NCBI RefSeq assembly: GCF_008017455.1
Contig: NZ_VRTY01000023.1
Location: forward strand, 1-64,000
Direction: 5' to 3'
Length of the DNA stretch: 64,000 nt
Source of the DNA: Pontibacter qinzhouensis
GTDB taxonomy: Bacteria; Bacteroidota; Bacteroidia; Cytophagales; Hymenobacteraceae
Of this stretch, positions 24,310 through 32,576 are shown in pieces. The position numbers and the translations under genes were made by a program. The notes under the pieces were generated by a model that was not told the DNA's origin, made no database searches, and worked only from the letters and a program-made list of their open reading frames with translations. Every line of letters begins with the position of its first letter. Positions within the stretch are counted from its first letter, which is position 1.

Positions 24310-25257
24310 TTATACCAGGTCAGGTGGCGGCGGCAGCGAAGAGTCTTTTTTGGGGTACAGCAGCGAGGCTACAACAGATATTGTCAGTATAGCTCCAACT
24401 ACCAGTAGGGCATAGCGCATGTCTATTTCAATAATATCGCTCAGGAGAAGTTTGGCCCCAATAAATACTAATATTAAGGAAAGCCCATAATGGAGGTAGT
24501 GGAACAGTTGCATTATGCCGGCTAGTGCAAAATACAGCGCCCTTAGCCCGAGCAGCGCAAACACGTTGGAGGTGTACACAATAAATGGATCTTTTGAGAT
24601 CGCCAGAATAGCCGGAATAGAGTCTGCTGCAAACACCACATCGGTGCTTTCTACCATTATCAGCACCAGAAACAAGGGCGTGGCATACATTTTACCATCT
24701 ATTTTCACAAAAAACTTACCACCTTCAGCTTTTTTGGTAAACCGAAGTTTCTGGGTTATCCACACAATAAGCGAGTTCTGCTCGGGGCGCAGCTCGTTGT
24801 CTTCGTGGCTGAAGGCCATTTTTATTCCGGTGTATACCAGAAAAGCTCCCAGAATATAAATGATGAAGTGGAACTTAGCTATAAGGGCTACGCCTATTAC
24901 AATAAAAAGCGCCCGAAGCACCAGTGCTCCTATAATGCCCCAGAACAAGATTTTGTGCTGGTACATGAGGGGCACCTTAAAGTAGTTGAATATCAGGATG
25001 AAGACAAACAGGTTGTCGACACTCAGCGATTTCTCGATGAGGTAAGCCGTCAGGAACTCAAGGGCGGGAGCAGGGCCTTTCCAGAAATAAATAATACCGT
25101 TAAAACACAGTGAGAGCACCACCCAGAACAAACTCCAGAGCAGCGCCTCTTTTATTTTTACCTCGTGCGCCTTTCTGTGAAACACGAACAGGTCGAGCCC
25201 CAGCAGCAACAGCACAAACGCATTAAACAGAATCCAAAAGACAATAGAATTATCCAT
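24310..25257 (-). CDS. TerC family membrane protein
   Basis: An inner-membrane protein of 315 residues with about nine helices. EFLTAYLIEKSLSVDNLFVFILIFNYF (with the acidic EKSLSVDN motif) and MVESTDVVFAADSIPAILAI are the paired signatures of the TerC/Alx family, whose members export manganese or support metal loading of secreted proteins. The C-terminus is proline-rich (SSLPPPPDLV). I choose the ATG at 25257; a TTG two codons upstream is also in frame. The gene is alone. No yybP-ykoY-type manganese riboswitch was seen in the 130 bp before it. Confidence 0.92.
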   Translation of the reverse strand: MDNSIVFWILFNAFVLLLLGLDLFVFHRKAHEVKIKEALLWSLFWVVLSLCFNGIIYFWKGPAPALEFLTAYLIEKSLSVDNLFVFILIFNYFKVPLMYQHKILFWGIIGALVLRALFIVIGVALIAKFHFIIYILGAFLVYTGIKMAFSHEDNELRPEQNSLIVWITQKLRFTKKAEGGKFFVKIDGKMYATPLFLVLIMVESTDVVFAADSIPAILAISKDPFIVYTSNVFALLGLRALYFALAGIMQLFHYLHYGLSLILVFIGAKLLLSDIIEIDMRYALLVVGAILTISVVASLLYPKKDSSLPPPPDLV

Positions 25258-25390
25258 AATCAAGCCTGATGACTTATTTTTTTAAATGCCAAAGGTAAAG
25301 ATACCTGAATAATTATTGCCCATACACAGGAATAGCTGATAAAATTTAAGCTGTCTTTTGTTGTGTTACTTTAGCAGGAGAAAATTTAAT

Positions 25391-26125
25391 TTAATAGCGG
25401 TCGAAGTGACGGAAGAAGCTCCTGATTTTCATTTTTAGCACCCCCAGCACCGCCTCCTTAAATATCCCTTTCGACATTTTAGACTCGCCTTTGGTACGGT
25501 CGGTAAAGATGATGGACACCTCTTTTATTCTGAAGCCATATTTATAAGCTAGGAACTTCATCTCGATCTGGAATGCATAGCCTACAAACCGAATCTTGTT
25601 GAGCTGAATGGTTTCCAGTACTTTGCGGCGGTAACACTTAAATCCTGCCGTAGTGTCGGCTATGGGCATGCCGGTAATTAAGCGCACATAAGAACTGGCA
25701 AAGTATGACATCAGCACCCGGCTCATGGGCCAGTTAATAACATTTACGCCCTGGCTGTAGCGGCTGCCAATAGCTACATCGTAGCCCTCTTTGGCACAGG
25801 CGGCGTAAAGACGTACGAGGTCTTTGGGGTTATGCGAAAAATCGGCATCCATTTCAAAAATGTATTCATAGCCATGACGCAACGCATATTTAAAACCGTG
25901 AATATAGGCGGTGCCGAGCCCAAGCTTGCCTTGTCGGGTCTCCAGGTGCAGCCGCTCCGGGTACTCCTGCTGTAATGCCCGCACAATGGCTGCGGTGCCG
26001 TCCGGAGAGTCGTCGTCTATAATAAGCAACTCAAACGGGTGGCTCAGTGACATCACCTTCCTGACCATCGCCTCGATGTTCTCTTTCTCGTTATAGGTTG
26101 GGATTATCACCAGAGAATCTTTCAT
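25391..26125 (-). CDS. polyprenol monophosphomannose synthase (DPM1-like GT2)
   Basis: A 244-residue family 2 glycosyltransferase that transfers mannose (or glucose) from GDP/UDP-sugar to a polyprenyl phosphate. VIIPTYNEKENIEAMV, IDDDSPDGT and MDADFSHNPKDL (metal-binding DAD) are the DPM1 signatures. A short hydrophobic section near residue 140-158 may contact the membrane, but unlike the enzyme at 856 there are no C-terminal helices. Dolichyl-phosphate-mannose-like donors feed periplasmic glycosyltransferases, including protein O-mannosylation seen in Bacteroidota. The gene is monocistronic; the region before it carries two DHR copies. Confidence 0.92.
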   Translation of the reverse strand: MKDSLVIIPTYNEKENIEAMVRKVMSLSHPFELLIIDDDSPDGTAAIVRALQQEYPERLHLETRQGKLGLGTAYIHGFKYALRHGYEYIFEMDADFSHNPKDLVRLYAACAKEGYDVAIGSRYSQGVNVINWPMSRVLMSYFASSYVRLITGMPIADTTAGFKCYRRKVLETIQLNKIRFVGYAFQIEMKFLAYKYGFRIKEVSIIFTDRTKGESKMSKGIFKEAVLGVLKMKIRSFFRHFDRY

Positions 26126-26291
26126 GGCTCAAATATAGAGCTAATTAACTATTAGGTGCCAGCGCTCCAGCCATTTTTATTCAATAAAAGGCCGTATTCC
26201 GGTAGCAGAGGCACTATAGGCTCAGTATCACGCCTGATCTCCCTATTCTCCTTCCTACTGTAAACCCACCACAACAACTTGTGCCACCAGA

Positions 26292-26346
26292 CCCTTGACT
26301 CTTTTTTGTCAGAAAAGCTTTTGGAGGCGTTTTTTATTTGAATAAT
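26292..26346 (-). repeat. dispersed hairpin repeat (DHR), diverged reverse copy
   Basis: Recognised by CCCTTGACTC at one end and ATTTGAATAAT at the other. The inner stem strand reads CGCCTCC and no longer pairs well, so this copy has decayed. Confidence 0.72.
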
Positions 26347-26430
26347 CTGGAAGAGGAGATGGTTACAGCACCAGCCTTAGTAGCCTAGGGTTGTTGCTTC
26401 TTAAGATTGCTGTACTAAATTCAGCCTGTC

Positions 26431-26489
26431 AATTATTCTAATGAAATGGCCCTTCCGAAGAATTTTATACAATTTAAAGCCAAGGCCTT
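26431..26489 (+). repeat. dispersed hairpin repeat (DHR), forward copy
   Basis: Starts AATTATTCTAATGAAATGG and ends GCCAAGGCCTT. The stem is CCTT/AAGG with a mismatch next to it. Confidence 0.85.
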
Positions 26490-26563
26490 AGACTGAAGGA
26501 CCAATTAAGATGACAGGCTTTGCTAAAGAAAGCCTAATTTTAGAGCTGAAATAAAGGAAGTGT

Positions 26564-27097
26564 ATGCAAAAACAAAAATGTGTATTTCTGGACCGCGATG
26601 GCGTGCTGAACCGCGAGATGGGCGATTACACCTATATACTGGATGCCTTTGAGGTGCTGCCGGGAGTTCCGGAAGCTTTACAGCTGCTCAAAAAGCAAGG
26701 CTATTTACTTATTGTTATCACCAACCAGGCTGGTATTGCCAAAGGCCTCTACAGCCGCAACGAAGTTCTGGCGTGCCACCAGAAACTACAGGAACATTGC
26801 CAACTCCAGCTAGATGCCATTTACTTTGCGCCCGGTCACCACACTATTTCAGAGTCGCTTTCGCGGAAACCGGATAGCCTGATGCTGGAGCGTGCCATGG
26901 CAAAGTACAATATTGATCCGGAGTTATCGTGGATGGTGGGCGACACACCCCGCGACATGGTAGCAGGTGCAAAAGCAGGAGTAAAAACTATTCTGGTGGG
27001 GGAGCACCATCCGGAACAGGCACACCCGCTTCAGGCTAAAGACTTGTTAGGAGCCGCCAACATCATTTTGGAGAGCACAAAAAAACCGGCCCAATAA
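26564..27097 (+). CDS. HAD-IIIA hydrolase, GmhB-like phosphatase
   Basis: A 177-residue cytosolic phosphatase of the HAD superfamily. FLDRDGVLN has the two catalytic Asp residues (10 and 12), VITNQAGIAKG is motif II, and MVGDTPRDMVAGAKAG is motif IV. The overall match is to histidinol-phosphatase/GmhB enzymes, which dephosphorylate D-glycero-D-manno-heptose 1,7-bisphosphate. GmhB normally has a zinc knuckle of three Cys and one His before the RKP motif; here the corresponding stretch (about residues 87-103, ending LSRKP) keeps two His but no Cys. So either the metal site has been lost or the substrate differs. The stop codon lies inside the loop of a terminator. Confidence 0.83.
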   Translation: MQKQKCVFLDRDGVLNREMGDYTYILDAFEVLPGVPEALQLLKKQGYLLIVITNQAGIAKGLYSRNEVLACHQKLQEHCQLQLDAIYFAPGHHTISESLSRKPDSLMLERAMAKYNIDPELSWMVGDTPRDMVAGAKAGVKTILVGEHHPEQAHPLQAKDLLGAANIILESTKKPAQ

Positions 27098-27105
27098 GCC
27101 GGTTT
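27083..27105. terminator. terminator overlapping the end of the HAD phosphatase gene
   Basis: An eight-bp stem, AAACCGGC and complement, around a seven-base loop that contains the TAA stop codon. T-rich bases follow on the plus strand. On the minus strand A-rich bases also become a T-run, so it may also end the small lipoprotein gene. Confidence 0.8.
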
Positions 27106-27138
27106 CTTCTATATCGTGCAGTTTATCTGGTTAACAGA

Positions 27139-27309
27139 TTAACTGTTGGAGCCATCCGTTGCTGACGCTGAGGCAGACACAGACACTGTAATAGTTTCAG
27201 GGGCTGTGTTTAAATCTGGCTCTACGCTGCTATAAGCAGGGCAATATGTTTTGCAGGAAGCCATACCCAGGGCCAGGCATAAAGTGCCGTAAAGTACTAA
27301 TTTTCTCAT
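27139..27309 (-). CDS. small lipoprotein, 56 residues
   Basis: A short frame starting ATG AGA AAA. It has the typical tripartite signal peptide with a lipobox (LGMASC, Cys at residue 19), then KTYCPAYSSVEPDL and a Ser/Thr/Ala-rich tail ending DGSNS. Short Bacteroidota lipoproteins with a CPAY motif a few residues after the lipid-bearing Cys are common, without known function. It lies between the HAD phosphatase and arginine decarboxylase genes, on the minus strand, and is followed by the hairpin at 27083. I am fairly confident that it is real because lipobox, stop codon and terminator all agree. Confidence 0.75.
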   Translation of the reverse strand: MRKLVLYGTLCLALGMASCKTYCPAYSSVEPDLNTAPETITVSVSASASATDGSNS

Positions 27310-27396
27310 TTCAAATAAAGTTTAAAGACAAAGGCGTTTTCAAAAATAAGCTTTTTCCCTGCAAAAACAAAACTAATACAATTTTAAGACAAGGTA

Positions 27397-28791
27397 TTAC
27401 ACCTCATAACCTAAAATCTTCATCATAGCCTCGCTAGTCTGCTCCGGTGCAAACTGCCAGTCTACCAGTTCCCCGTTCTCGTCGCGATCGATAATCACGT
27501 GCTGAGGTGCTGGAATAAGGCAATGCTTTATGCCGCCGTAACCGCTAAGCGACTCCTGGTAAGCACCTGTATGAAAGAAGCCGATATAAAGCGGCTGGTC
27601 TTTCGGTATTTTCGGTAAAAACACCTGAAACGAGTGCATTTCGGAGTTGTAATAGTCCTGGCTATCGCAGGTAATTCCGCCTAATTGAATCTTACGGTAT
27701 TCTTTGTCCCAATGATTCACGGAGAGCAAAGGCCAACGCTGGTTCAGAGCCCAGGCATCGGGCAGGTTAGTAATGAAAGAACCGTCTATCATATACCATA
27801 ACTCTTTGTCGTTCTGTAGTTTATGGTCTAAAATAGAGTAGATGGTAGCACCACTTTCGCCTACGGTAAAGATGCCAAATTCTGTAAAAATGTTTGGTTC
27901 TTCTACATTTTCTTCTTTACAGATACGCTTAATGGTGCGGAGAATCTCCTCGATCATGTAGCGGTAATTGTAATCTGCCTGAATAGAGGTTTTAATCGGG
28001 AAGCCACCGCCAATATCGATAGTGTCGAGTTCAGGGCATACCTTTTTAAGCTCGCAGTATTTGTGCACAAAGCGGCTAAGCTCCGACCAGTAATACGAGG
28101 TATCTTTAATGCCGGTGTTAATAAAGTAATGCAGCATTTTGAGCTCAAACTTCGGGTCGTCTTTTATCTTGGTTTCGTAGAGCTCAATTACATCGTTGTA
28201 GCGTATGCCCAGGCGCGAGGTGTAGAACTCAAACTTCGGTTCTTCATCAGAGGCCAGGCGCATGCCAACTTTGCACTTCTCCGTTACGTGCTCCTTGTAG
28301 TACTCAATCTCATCGAGGTTGTCGAGTATAGGCATGCAGTTTTTAAAACCCTCGTTAATAAGCTCCGACAGCCAGTGTTTGTAACGCTCCCGCTTAAAGC
28401 CGTTGCATACTATATAAGTGTCTTTCGAGATCTTGCCTTTATTATAAAGTGCCCGTACAATCTGCATGTCGTAGCCCGAAGAAGTCTCGATATGGATGTC
28501 GTTCTTCAGCGCCTCGTCGAGCACAAAAGAAAAGTGCGACGATTTGGTGCAATAGCAGTACGTGTAGCTCCCTTTGTAATCGAGTTTCTCCATCGATTCC
28601 TTAAACAGGAGTTTCGCCTTCTGAATCTGAGAACTTATTTTGGGTAAGTAGGTTAATTTTAAAGGAGTGCCGTATTTGTTGATGATATCCATAAGCGGAA
28701 TACCGTTGAAATATAGCTCGTTGTTCTCTACTTTAAATTCATCTGTCGGAAAATCAAACGTTTGATGAATAAGGTCGGTATATTTATCCAT
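27397..28791 (-). CDS. arginine decarboxylase (alanine-racemase fold, type III PLP)
   Basis: A cytosolic 464-residue enzyme of the ornithine/diaminopimelate/arginine decarboxylase fold. The likely PLP lysine is Lys83 in YTYCYCTKSSH; DTIDIGGGFP is the phosphate-binding loop, and GGITCDSQDYYN is the conserved Cys-Asp region of the other subunit's active site. Bacteroidota enzymes of this subfamily are annotated as arginine decarboxylases, giving agmatine for polyamine synthesis. The length is shorter than E. coli SpeA (about 650). It is divergent from an arginase-family gene (81 bp between them), so arginine or agmatine metabolism is a shared theme, with argS also near. Confidence 0.85.
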   Translation of the reverse strand: MDKYTDLIHQTFDFPTDEFKVENNELYFNGIPLMDIINKYGTPLKLTYLPKISSQIQKAKLLFKESMEKLDYKGSYTYCYCTKSSHFSFVLDEALKNDIHIETSSGYDMQIVRALYNKGKISKDTYIVCNGFKRERYKHWLSELINEGFKNCMPILDNLDEIEYYKEHVTEKCKVGMRLASDEEPKFEFYTSRLGIRYNDVIELYETKIKDDPKFELKMLHYFINTGIKDTSYYWSELSRFVHKYCELKKVCPELDTIDIGGGFPIKTSIQADYNYRYMIEEILRTIKRICKEENVEEPNIFTEFGIFTVGESGATIYSILDHKLQNDKELWYMIDGSFITNLPDAWALNQRWPLLSVNHWDKEYRKIQLGGITCDSQDYYNSEMHSFQVFLPKIPKDQPLYIGFFHTGAYQESLSGYGGIKHCLIPAPQHVIIDRDENGELVDWQFAPEQTSEAMMKILGYEV

Positions 28792-28872
28792 TGAAGGTTG
28801 TTAAGGGTCTTTGTGAAAACATGCAATATTCTCTGTATTTTACAACCTTTGCAAAAACTTTGTTCAAATTAA

Positions 28873-29847
28873 ATGAAAAAAGTAAAGCTAATTGAAGTAA
28901 GATCGGAACTGGGGGCCGGTACAAGGGGCGCAGGCATGGGCATAGATGCCCTGAAAGTAGCGTGCCTCGACAAAGCGTCTGATTATTTTAAGCGCTTTAA
29001 TTCTATTGCCGTACCCGATCTTAACTACACGCTTTTCGATAAAGACTATTTCCCAACGGCCCACCACATCGATAGTATTCTGGCAGTACTCAAAAGTGTG
29101 AGCAACACGGTGTCGCAAACGCTGGAGTTCGGCATGTTCCCGCTCGTGCTGGCCGGCGACCACAGCAATGCAGCCGGTACCATTGCCGGCATCAAAAAAA
29201 CATACCCCGACAAGACTTTGGGCGTAGTCTGGATAGATGCACATGCTGATATACACTCGCCCTACACCACTCCCTCCGGCAACGTGCACGGCATGGCCAT
29301 GGCCATTGCCCTGAACGAAGACAACCCCGACTGCCGTAAAAACGACCCGGCTCCCGAAACTATCTTTTTCTGGGAGTCGCTGAAGCGGGTAGGCATAGAC
29401 GGGCCGAAGCTAAAGCCGGAGCACCTGGTGTATATTGTTGTCCGCGATACCGAAGGAGAAGAAAACTACCTCATCCGGAAACTGGGCATTAAAGCTGTTA
29501 GCTACAAAGAAGTAAGAGTTAAAGGCGTGAAAAAAGTAGCGAAGGAGACACTGGCGCATCTGAAGGACTGCGACCTTATTTATGTATCGTTTGATGTGGA
29601 CAGCCTCGACTCGAAGTTTTCGAAAGGAACCGGCACCCCCGTAGAAGTGGGGCTAACGGTAGAGGAGGCAAAAGACCTTTGCTGCGAACTGGTGCACGAC
29701 CCCCGCGTGTGCTGTTACGAGATGGTAGAAATTAACCCGACACTCGACACTGAAAACACGATGGCCGAAAACGCCTTCGAGATTCTGGAGTCTACCACCA
29801 AAGCCATTCTGGATAGGGAATCGAAGAGTGAACCGAAATTATTCTAA
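28873..29847 (+). CDS. arginase-family ureohydrolase
   Basis: A 324-residue binuclear manganese hydrolase. Metal ligands are visible as GDHS (His97), DAHAD (122-126) and SFDVDSLD (about 239). The stretch SGNVHG (135-140) is the arginase-type loop that holds the amino acid part of the substrate, which agmatinases lack. However, the Asn of the arginase DIN motif is His here (DAHADIHSP), so substrate preference between arginine and agmatine is open. It faces the arginine decarboxylase gene from a shared divergent promoter region. Its last codons (TTA TTC TAA) are part of a DHR repeat left end, so the repeat supplies the stop codon. Confidence 0.87.
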   Translation: MKKVKLIEVRSELGAGTRGAGMGIDALKVACLDKASDYFKRFNSIAVPDLNYTLFDKDYFPTAHHIDSILAVLKSVSNTVSQTLEFGMFPLVLAGDHSNAAGTIAGIKKTYPDKTLGVVWIDAHADIHSPYTTPSGNVHGMAMAIALNEDNPDCRKNDPAPETIFFWESLKRVGIDGPKLKPEHLVYIVVRDTEGEENYLIRKLGIKAVSYKEVRVKGVKKVAKETLAHLKDCDLIYVSFDVDSLDSKFSKGTGTPVEVGLTVEEAKDLCCELVHDPRVCCYEMVEINPTLDTENTMAENAFEILESTTKAILDRESKSEPKLF

Positions 29848-29858
29848 TGAAAATGGCC
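29837..29858 (+). repeat. dispersed hairpin repeat (DHR), left end overlapping a stop codon
   Basis: AATTATTCTAATGAAAATG followed by GCC. The TAA inside is the stop codon of the arginase-family gene. The right half is replaced by a piece of another repeat family starting at 29865. Confidence 0.75.
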
Positions 29859-29864
29859 ATAGCT

Positions 29865-29905
29865 GAAGGATCTTGCCCATAAGATCCCAAAGGGATGACA
29901 AAGGT
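29865..29905 (-). repeat. partial copy of the 240-bp repeat family (head end)
   Basis: Read on the minus strand it gives TTTGTCATCCC, then GGATCTTATGGGCAAGATCC. This parallels the first 40 bases of the longer repeats at 50086 and 53359. The latter part is a palindrome, GGATCTT around a short loop with AAGATCC. Confidence 0.65.
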
Positions 29906-29950
29906 GGAAAAGTAAAGGAGCATTATTACAATCGACCACCAGCAGATAGC

Positions 29951-30009
29951 AATTATTCTAATGATTTTGCCCTTCTAAAGCTTTTTTCTGCTGAAAGAGG
30001 TCAAGGGTC
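29951..30009 (+). repeat. dispersed hairpin repeat (DHR), forward copy
   Basis: A complete copy 77 bp upstream of argS, with stem CCCTT/AAGGG. It lies within a conceptual N-terminal extension of argS, which I reject for this reason. Confidence 0.87.
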
Positions 30010-30085
30010 TGTTATATATTTTAACAGCCTTTCCAGAATAAGCGCTAAATTTGCAGCTTCAGCCGAAAAGAGACACATTACGTTC

Positions 30086-31876
30086 ATGCAATTACAATAC
30101 ACCATCAGCCAACGAATCAGTGAGGCGCTTCAGGCGCTGTTCCAGGTGTCCGTTGATGCTTCCCAGATCAGTTTACAGCCGACCCGCAAAGAATTTGCCG
30201 GCACCTATACCTTCGTTACCTTCCCCTACACCAGAACTGTTGGCAAAGGGCCGGAGCAGATAGGAGAGGCCCTGGGCGCTTACCTGAAAGAAAATGCTGC
30301 CGAAATTAAAAACTTCAATGTGGTAAAAGGCTTCCTGAACCTGGAGATACAGGACGAGGTGTGGCTGCAGCTCCTGCGCGATATTATGCAGAACGCTGAT
30401 TTTGGCAGAGCAGCTGCTTCCGGTAAAAACGTGATGGTAGAGTACTCATCGCCTAACACAAACAAACCGCTGCACCTGGGCCACCTGCGTAACAACTTCC
30501 TGGGCTACTCGGTGTCTGAAATCCTGAAAGCTAACGGGCATCAGGTGCTAAAGGCAAACCTCGTGAACGACCGAGGCATCCACATCTGCAAATCGATGCT
30601 GGCGTACCAGTATTTTGGAAACGGCGAAACACCTGAAAGCAGCGGCCTGAAAGGCGACCACCTGGTTGGTAAATATTACGTGCAGTTCGACAAAGCGTAT
30701 AAAGAGCAGATAGATGCACTGGTGGCAGAAGGAGTAGACAAAGAAGAAGCCAAGAAAAAAGCTCCGCTCATGCTGGAGGCGCAAGCCATGCTGCATAAAT
30801 GGGAGCAGGGCGATGAAGAAACCGTTGCCCTCTGGAAAAAAATGAACAATTGGGTGTATGCCGGTTTCGATGAGACTTACCGCAACATCGGCGTTGATTT
30901 TGATAAATATTATTATGAGTCTGGTACCTACACGCTTGGCAAAGAGCGGGTAGAAGAAGGGCTGCAAAAAGAAGTATTCTTTAAAAAAGAAGATGGCTCT
31001 GTGTGGGTAGATCTCACCGACGACGGACTGGACCAGAAGCTCTTGCTTCGCTCCGACGGCACCTCGGTGTACATTACCCAGGATCTGGGAACAGCCGAGC
31101 TTAAATACAACGATTTCCCGTATGATCAGTCGCTGTACGTAGTAGCCGATGAGCAGAACTACCATTTCCAGGTGCTGAAATCGGTGTTGAAGAAGCTTGG
31201 CAAACAGTATGCAGAAGGTATTTACCACCTCTCTTATGGCATGGTCGATCTGCCATCCGGTAAAATGAAATCGCGGGAAGGAACTGTGGTTGATGCCGAT
31301 GAGCTGGTAGCCGAAATGGTGGATACAGCGCGTCAGCAAACCGAGGAACTGGGCAAGATAGAAGGCTTTACGCCGGAGGAGGCGCAGCAGTTGTACCACA
31401 CACTGGCCATGGGTGCACTCAAGTACTTCCTCCTGAAAGTAGACCCCAAAAAACGCATGCTGTTCAATCCGCAGGAATCTATAGACTTTAGAGGGCACAC
31501 AGGTCCGTTTATACAATACACGCATGCGCGCATCTCAGCCATTCTGCGCAAAGCAGCCGACATGGGCATAGGAGTAGACGCCACTTCGTTTAGCAACCTT
31601 ACACAACTGCACGAAACTGAGCAGGAGGTAGTTACACTGCTGGTGAACTACCCTGATGTGGTAAAAGAGGCAGGAAATTTATATGCTCCTTCTATTATAG
31701 CGCAGTATGCTTATGACCTGGCAAAGGCCTACAACCGGTTCTACCAGGAAATTTCGATCTTTAACGAAACCGATGAACAGGCGCGTAGCTTCCGCATCGC
31801 CTTGTCGGCCATGGTAGCCCGTTTTGTACGCGAAAGCATGAGTTTGCTAGGCATTGAGGTGCCGGAGCGTATGTAA
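30086..31876 (+). CDS. argS: arginyl-tRNA synthetase
   Basis: A class I aminoacyl-tRNA synthetase of 596 residues that charges tRNA-Arg in the cytosol. The N-terminal Add-1 domain (about 1-110) binds the tRNA D-loop; HLGH at residues 130-133 is the HIGH motif, and KMKSREG at 393-399 is the KMSKS-like loop. The C-terminal DALR anticodon-binding domain ends ESMSLLGIEVPERM. I choose the ATG at 30086, which gives the normal family length. The frame is open upstream to 29873, but that part runs through a DHR repeat and has no coding character. It is monocistronic. Confidence 0.96.
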   Translation: MQLQYTISQRISEALQALFQVSVDASQISLQPTRKEFAGTYTFVTFPYTRTVGKGPEQIGEALGAYLKENAAEIKNFNVVKGFLNLEIQDEVWLQLLRDIMQNADFGRAAASGKNVMVEYSSPNTNKPLHLGHLRNNFLGYSVSEILKANGHQVLKANLVNDRGIHICKSMLAYQYFGNGETPESSGLKGDHLVGKYYVQFDKAYKEQIDALVAEGVDKEEAKKKAPLMLEAQAMLHKWEQGDEETVALWKKMNNWVYAGFDETYRNIGVDFDKYYYESGTYTLGKERVEEGLQKEVFFKKEDGSVWVDLTDDGLDQKLLLRSDGTSVYITQDLGTAELKYNDFPYDQSLYVVADEQNYHFQVLKSVLKKLGKQYAEGIYHLSYGMVDLPSGKMKSREGTVVDADELVAEMVDTARQQTEELGKIEGFTPEEAQQLYHTLAMGALKYFLLKVDPKKRMLFNPQESIDFRGHTGPFIQYTHARISAILRKAADMGIGVDATSFSNLTQLHETEQEVVTLLVNYPDVVKEAGNLYAPSIIAQYAYDLAKAYNRFYQEISIFNETDEQARSFRIALSAMVARFVRESMSLLGIEVPERM

Positions 31877-31979
31877 CTGCAAAAAGCCTTGCACTACATT
31901 GGGCATCTGCCTGTATAAAGTTTCGTAAACAATTTTCTACCATACTGGTTTCAGGTACACAGTTAACATCAAGTCAAAA

Positions 31980-32576
31980 ATGAAAAAGGCATTATTCTCT
32001 ATTGCATTGCTGGCAGCCGTTGTTTTTGGCTTTGCCTGTACACCATCTACTAAAGGAGCAGAAAACAAGAAAAACATGGAAACAACAGCACAGACAGAAG
32101 CTCAGAAGCAGGAAGGCTTCTATGGCTTCAGCATGAGCACCTTAGACGGGAAAGAAATTGACTTCTCGCAGTACAAAGGCAAAAAGGTAATGTTGGTGAA
32201 TACAGCCTCTGAGTGCGGCTTCACTAAGCAGTACGCCGACCTGCAGCAACTGCACGAGCAGCACGGCCAGGAAGTGGTTATTTTAGGTTTCCCGGCTAAC
32301 AATTTTGGCGGTCAGGAGCCAGGTTCTAACGAAGAAATTGCCTCTTTCTGCCAGAAAAATTATGGCGTTAATTTCCAGATGTTCGAGAAAATATCGGTAG
32401 TAGGCGATGATCAGCACCCACTCTACACCTGGCTCGAGCAGAACTCCCCGAACAATGACAAGCCAACCTGGAACTTCTGCAAATACCTGGTAGATGAGAA
32501 TGGTAAGGTTGTAGCTTTTTACCCATCTAAAGTAAAACCAACAGACGAGGTAGTGCTCGCCGCCATCAAGAAATAA
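31980..32576 (+). CDS. glutathione peroxidase-like lipoprotein
   Basis: A thiol peroxidase of 198 residues that reduces peroxides, in bacteria usually with thioredoxin. The catalytic Cys79 lies in NTASECGFT, with partners Gln112 (FPANNFGGQEP) and Trp164 (KPTWNF), a complete Cys-type triad. An N-terminal signal with lipobox FGFAC (Cys20) followed by a 25-residue linker shows that it is exported and lipid-anchored, unlike the cytosolic BtuE-type enzymes. A second conserved Cys in ASFCQKNYG is the likely resolving residue. It is a single gene. Confidence 0.92.
   Translation: MKKALFSIALLAAVVFGFACTPSTKGAENKKNMETTAQTEAQKQEGFYGFSMSTLDGKEIDFSQYKGKKVMLVNTASECGFTKQYADLQQLHEQHGQEVVILGFPANNFGGQEPGSNEEIASFCQKNYGVNFQMFEKISVVGDDQHPLYTWLEQNSPNNDKPTWNFCKYLVDENGKVVAFYPSKVKPTDEVVLAAIKK

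Larger units (their letters stand above)
26126..26563. other. divergent intergenic region with two inverted DHR copies
   Basis: 438 bp between divergent genes. It contains a reverse DHR copy (26292) and a forward copy (26431) separated by about 85 bp; together they form a larger imperfect inverted repeat. No other gene or motif seen. Confidence 0.6.

Noticed and set aside
29873-30085. N-terminal extension of argS (71 more codons)
   Set aside because: The stretch runs through a DHR repeat and intergenic sequence, and the normal ArgS length is reached from the ATG at 30086.
30548-31525. 325-codon frame antisense to argS
   Set aside because: It is a shadow of a well-supported gene on the other strand and has no recognisable protein features.
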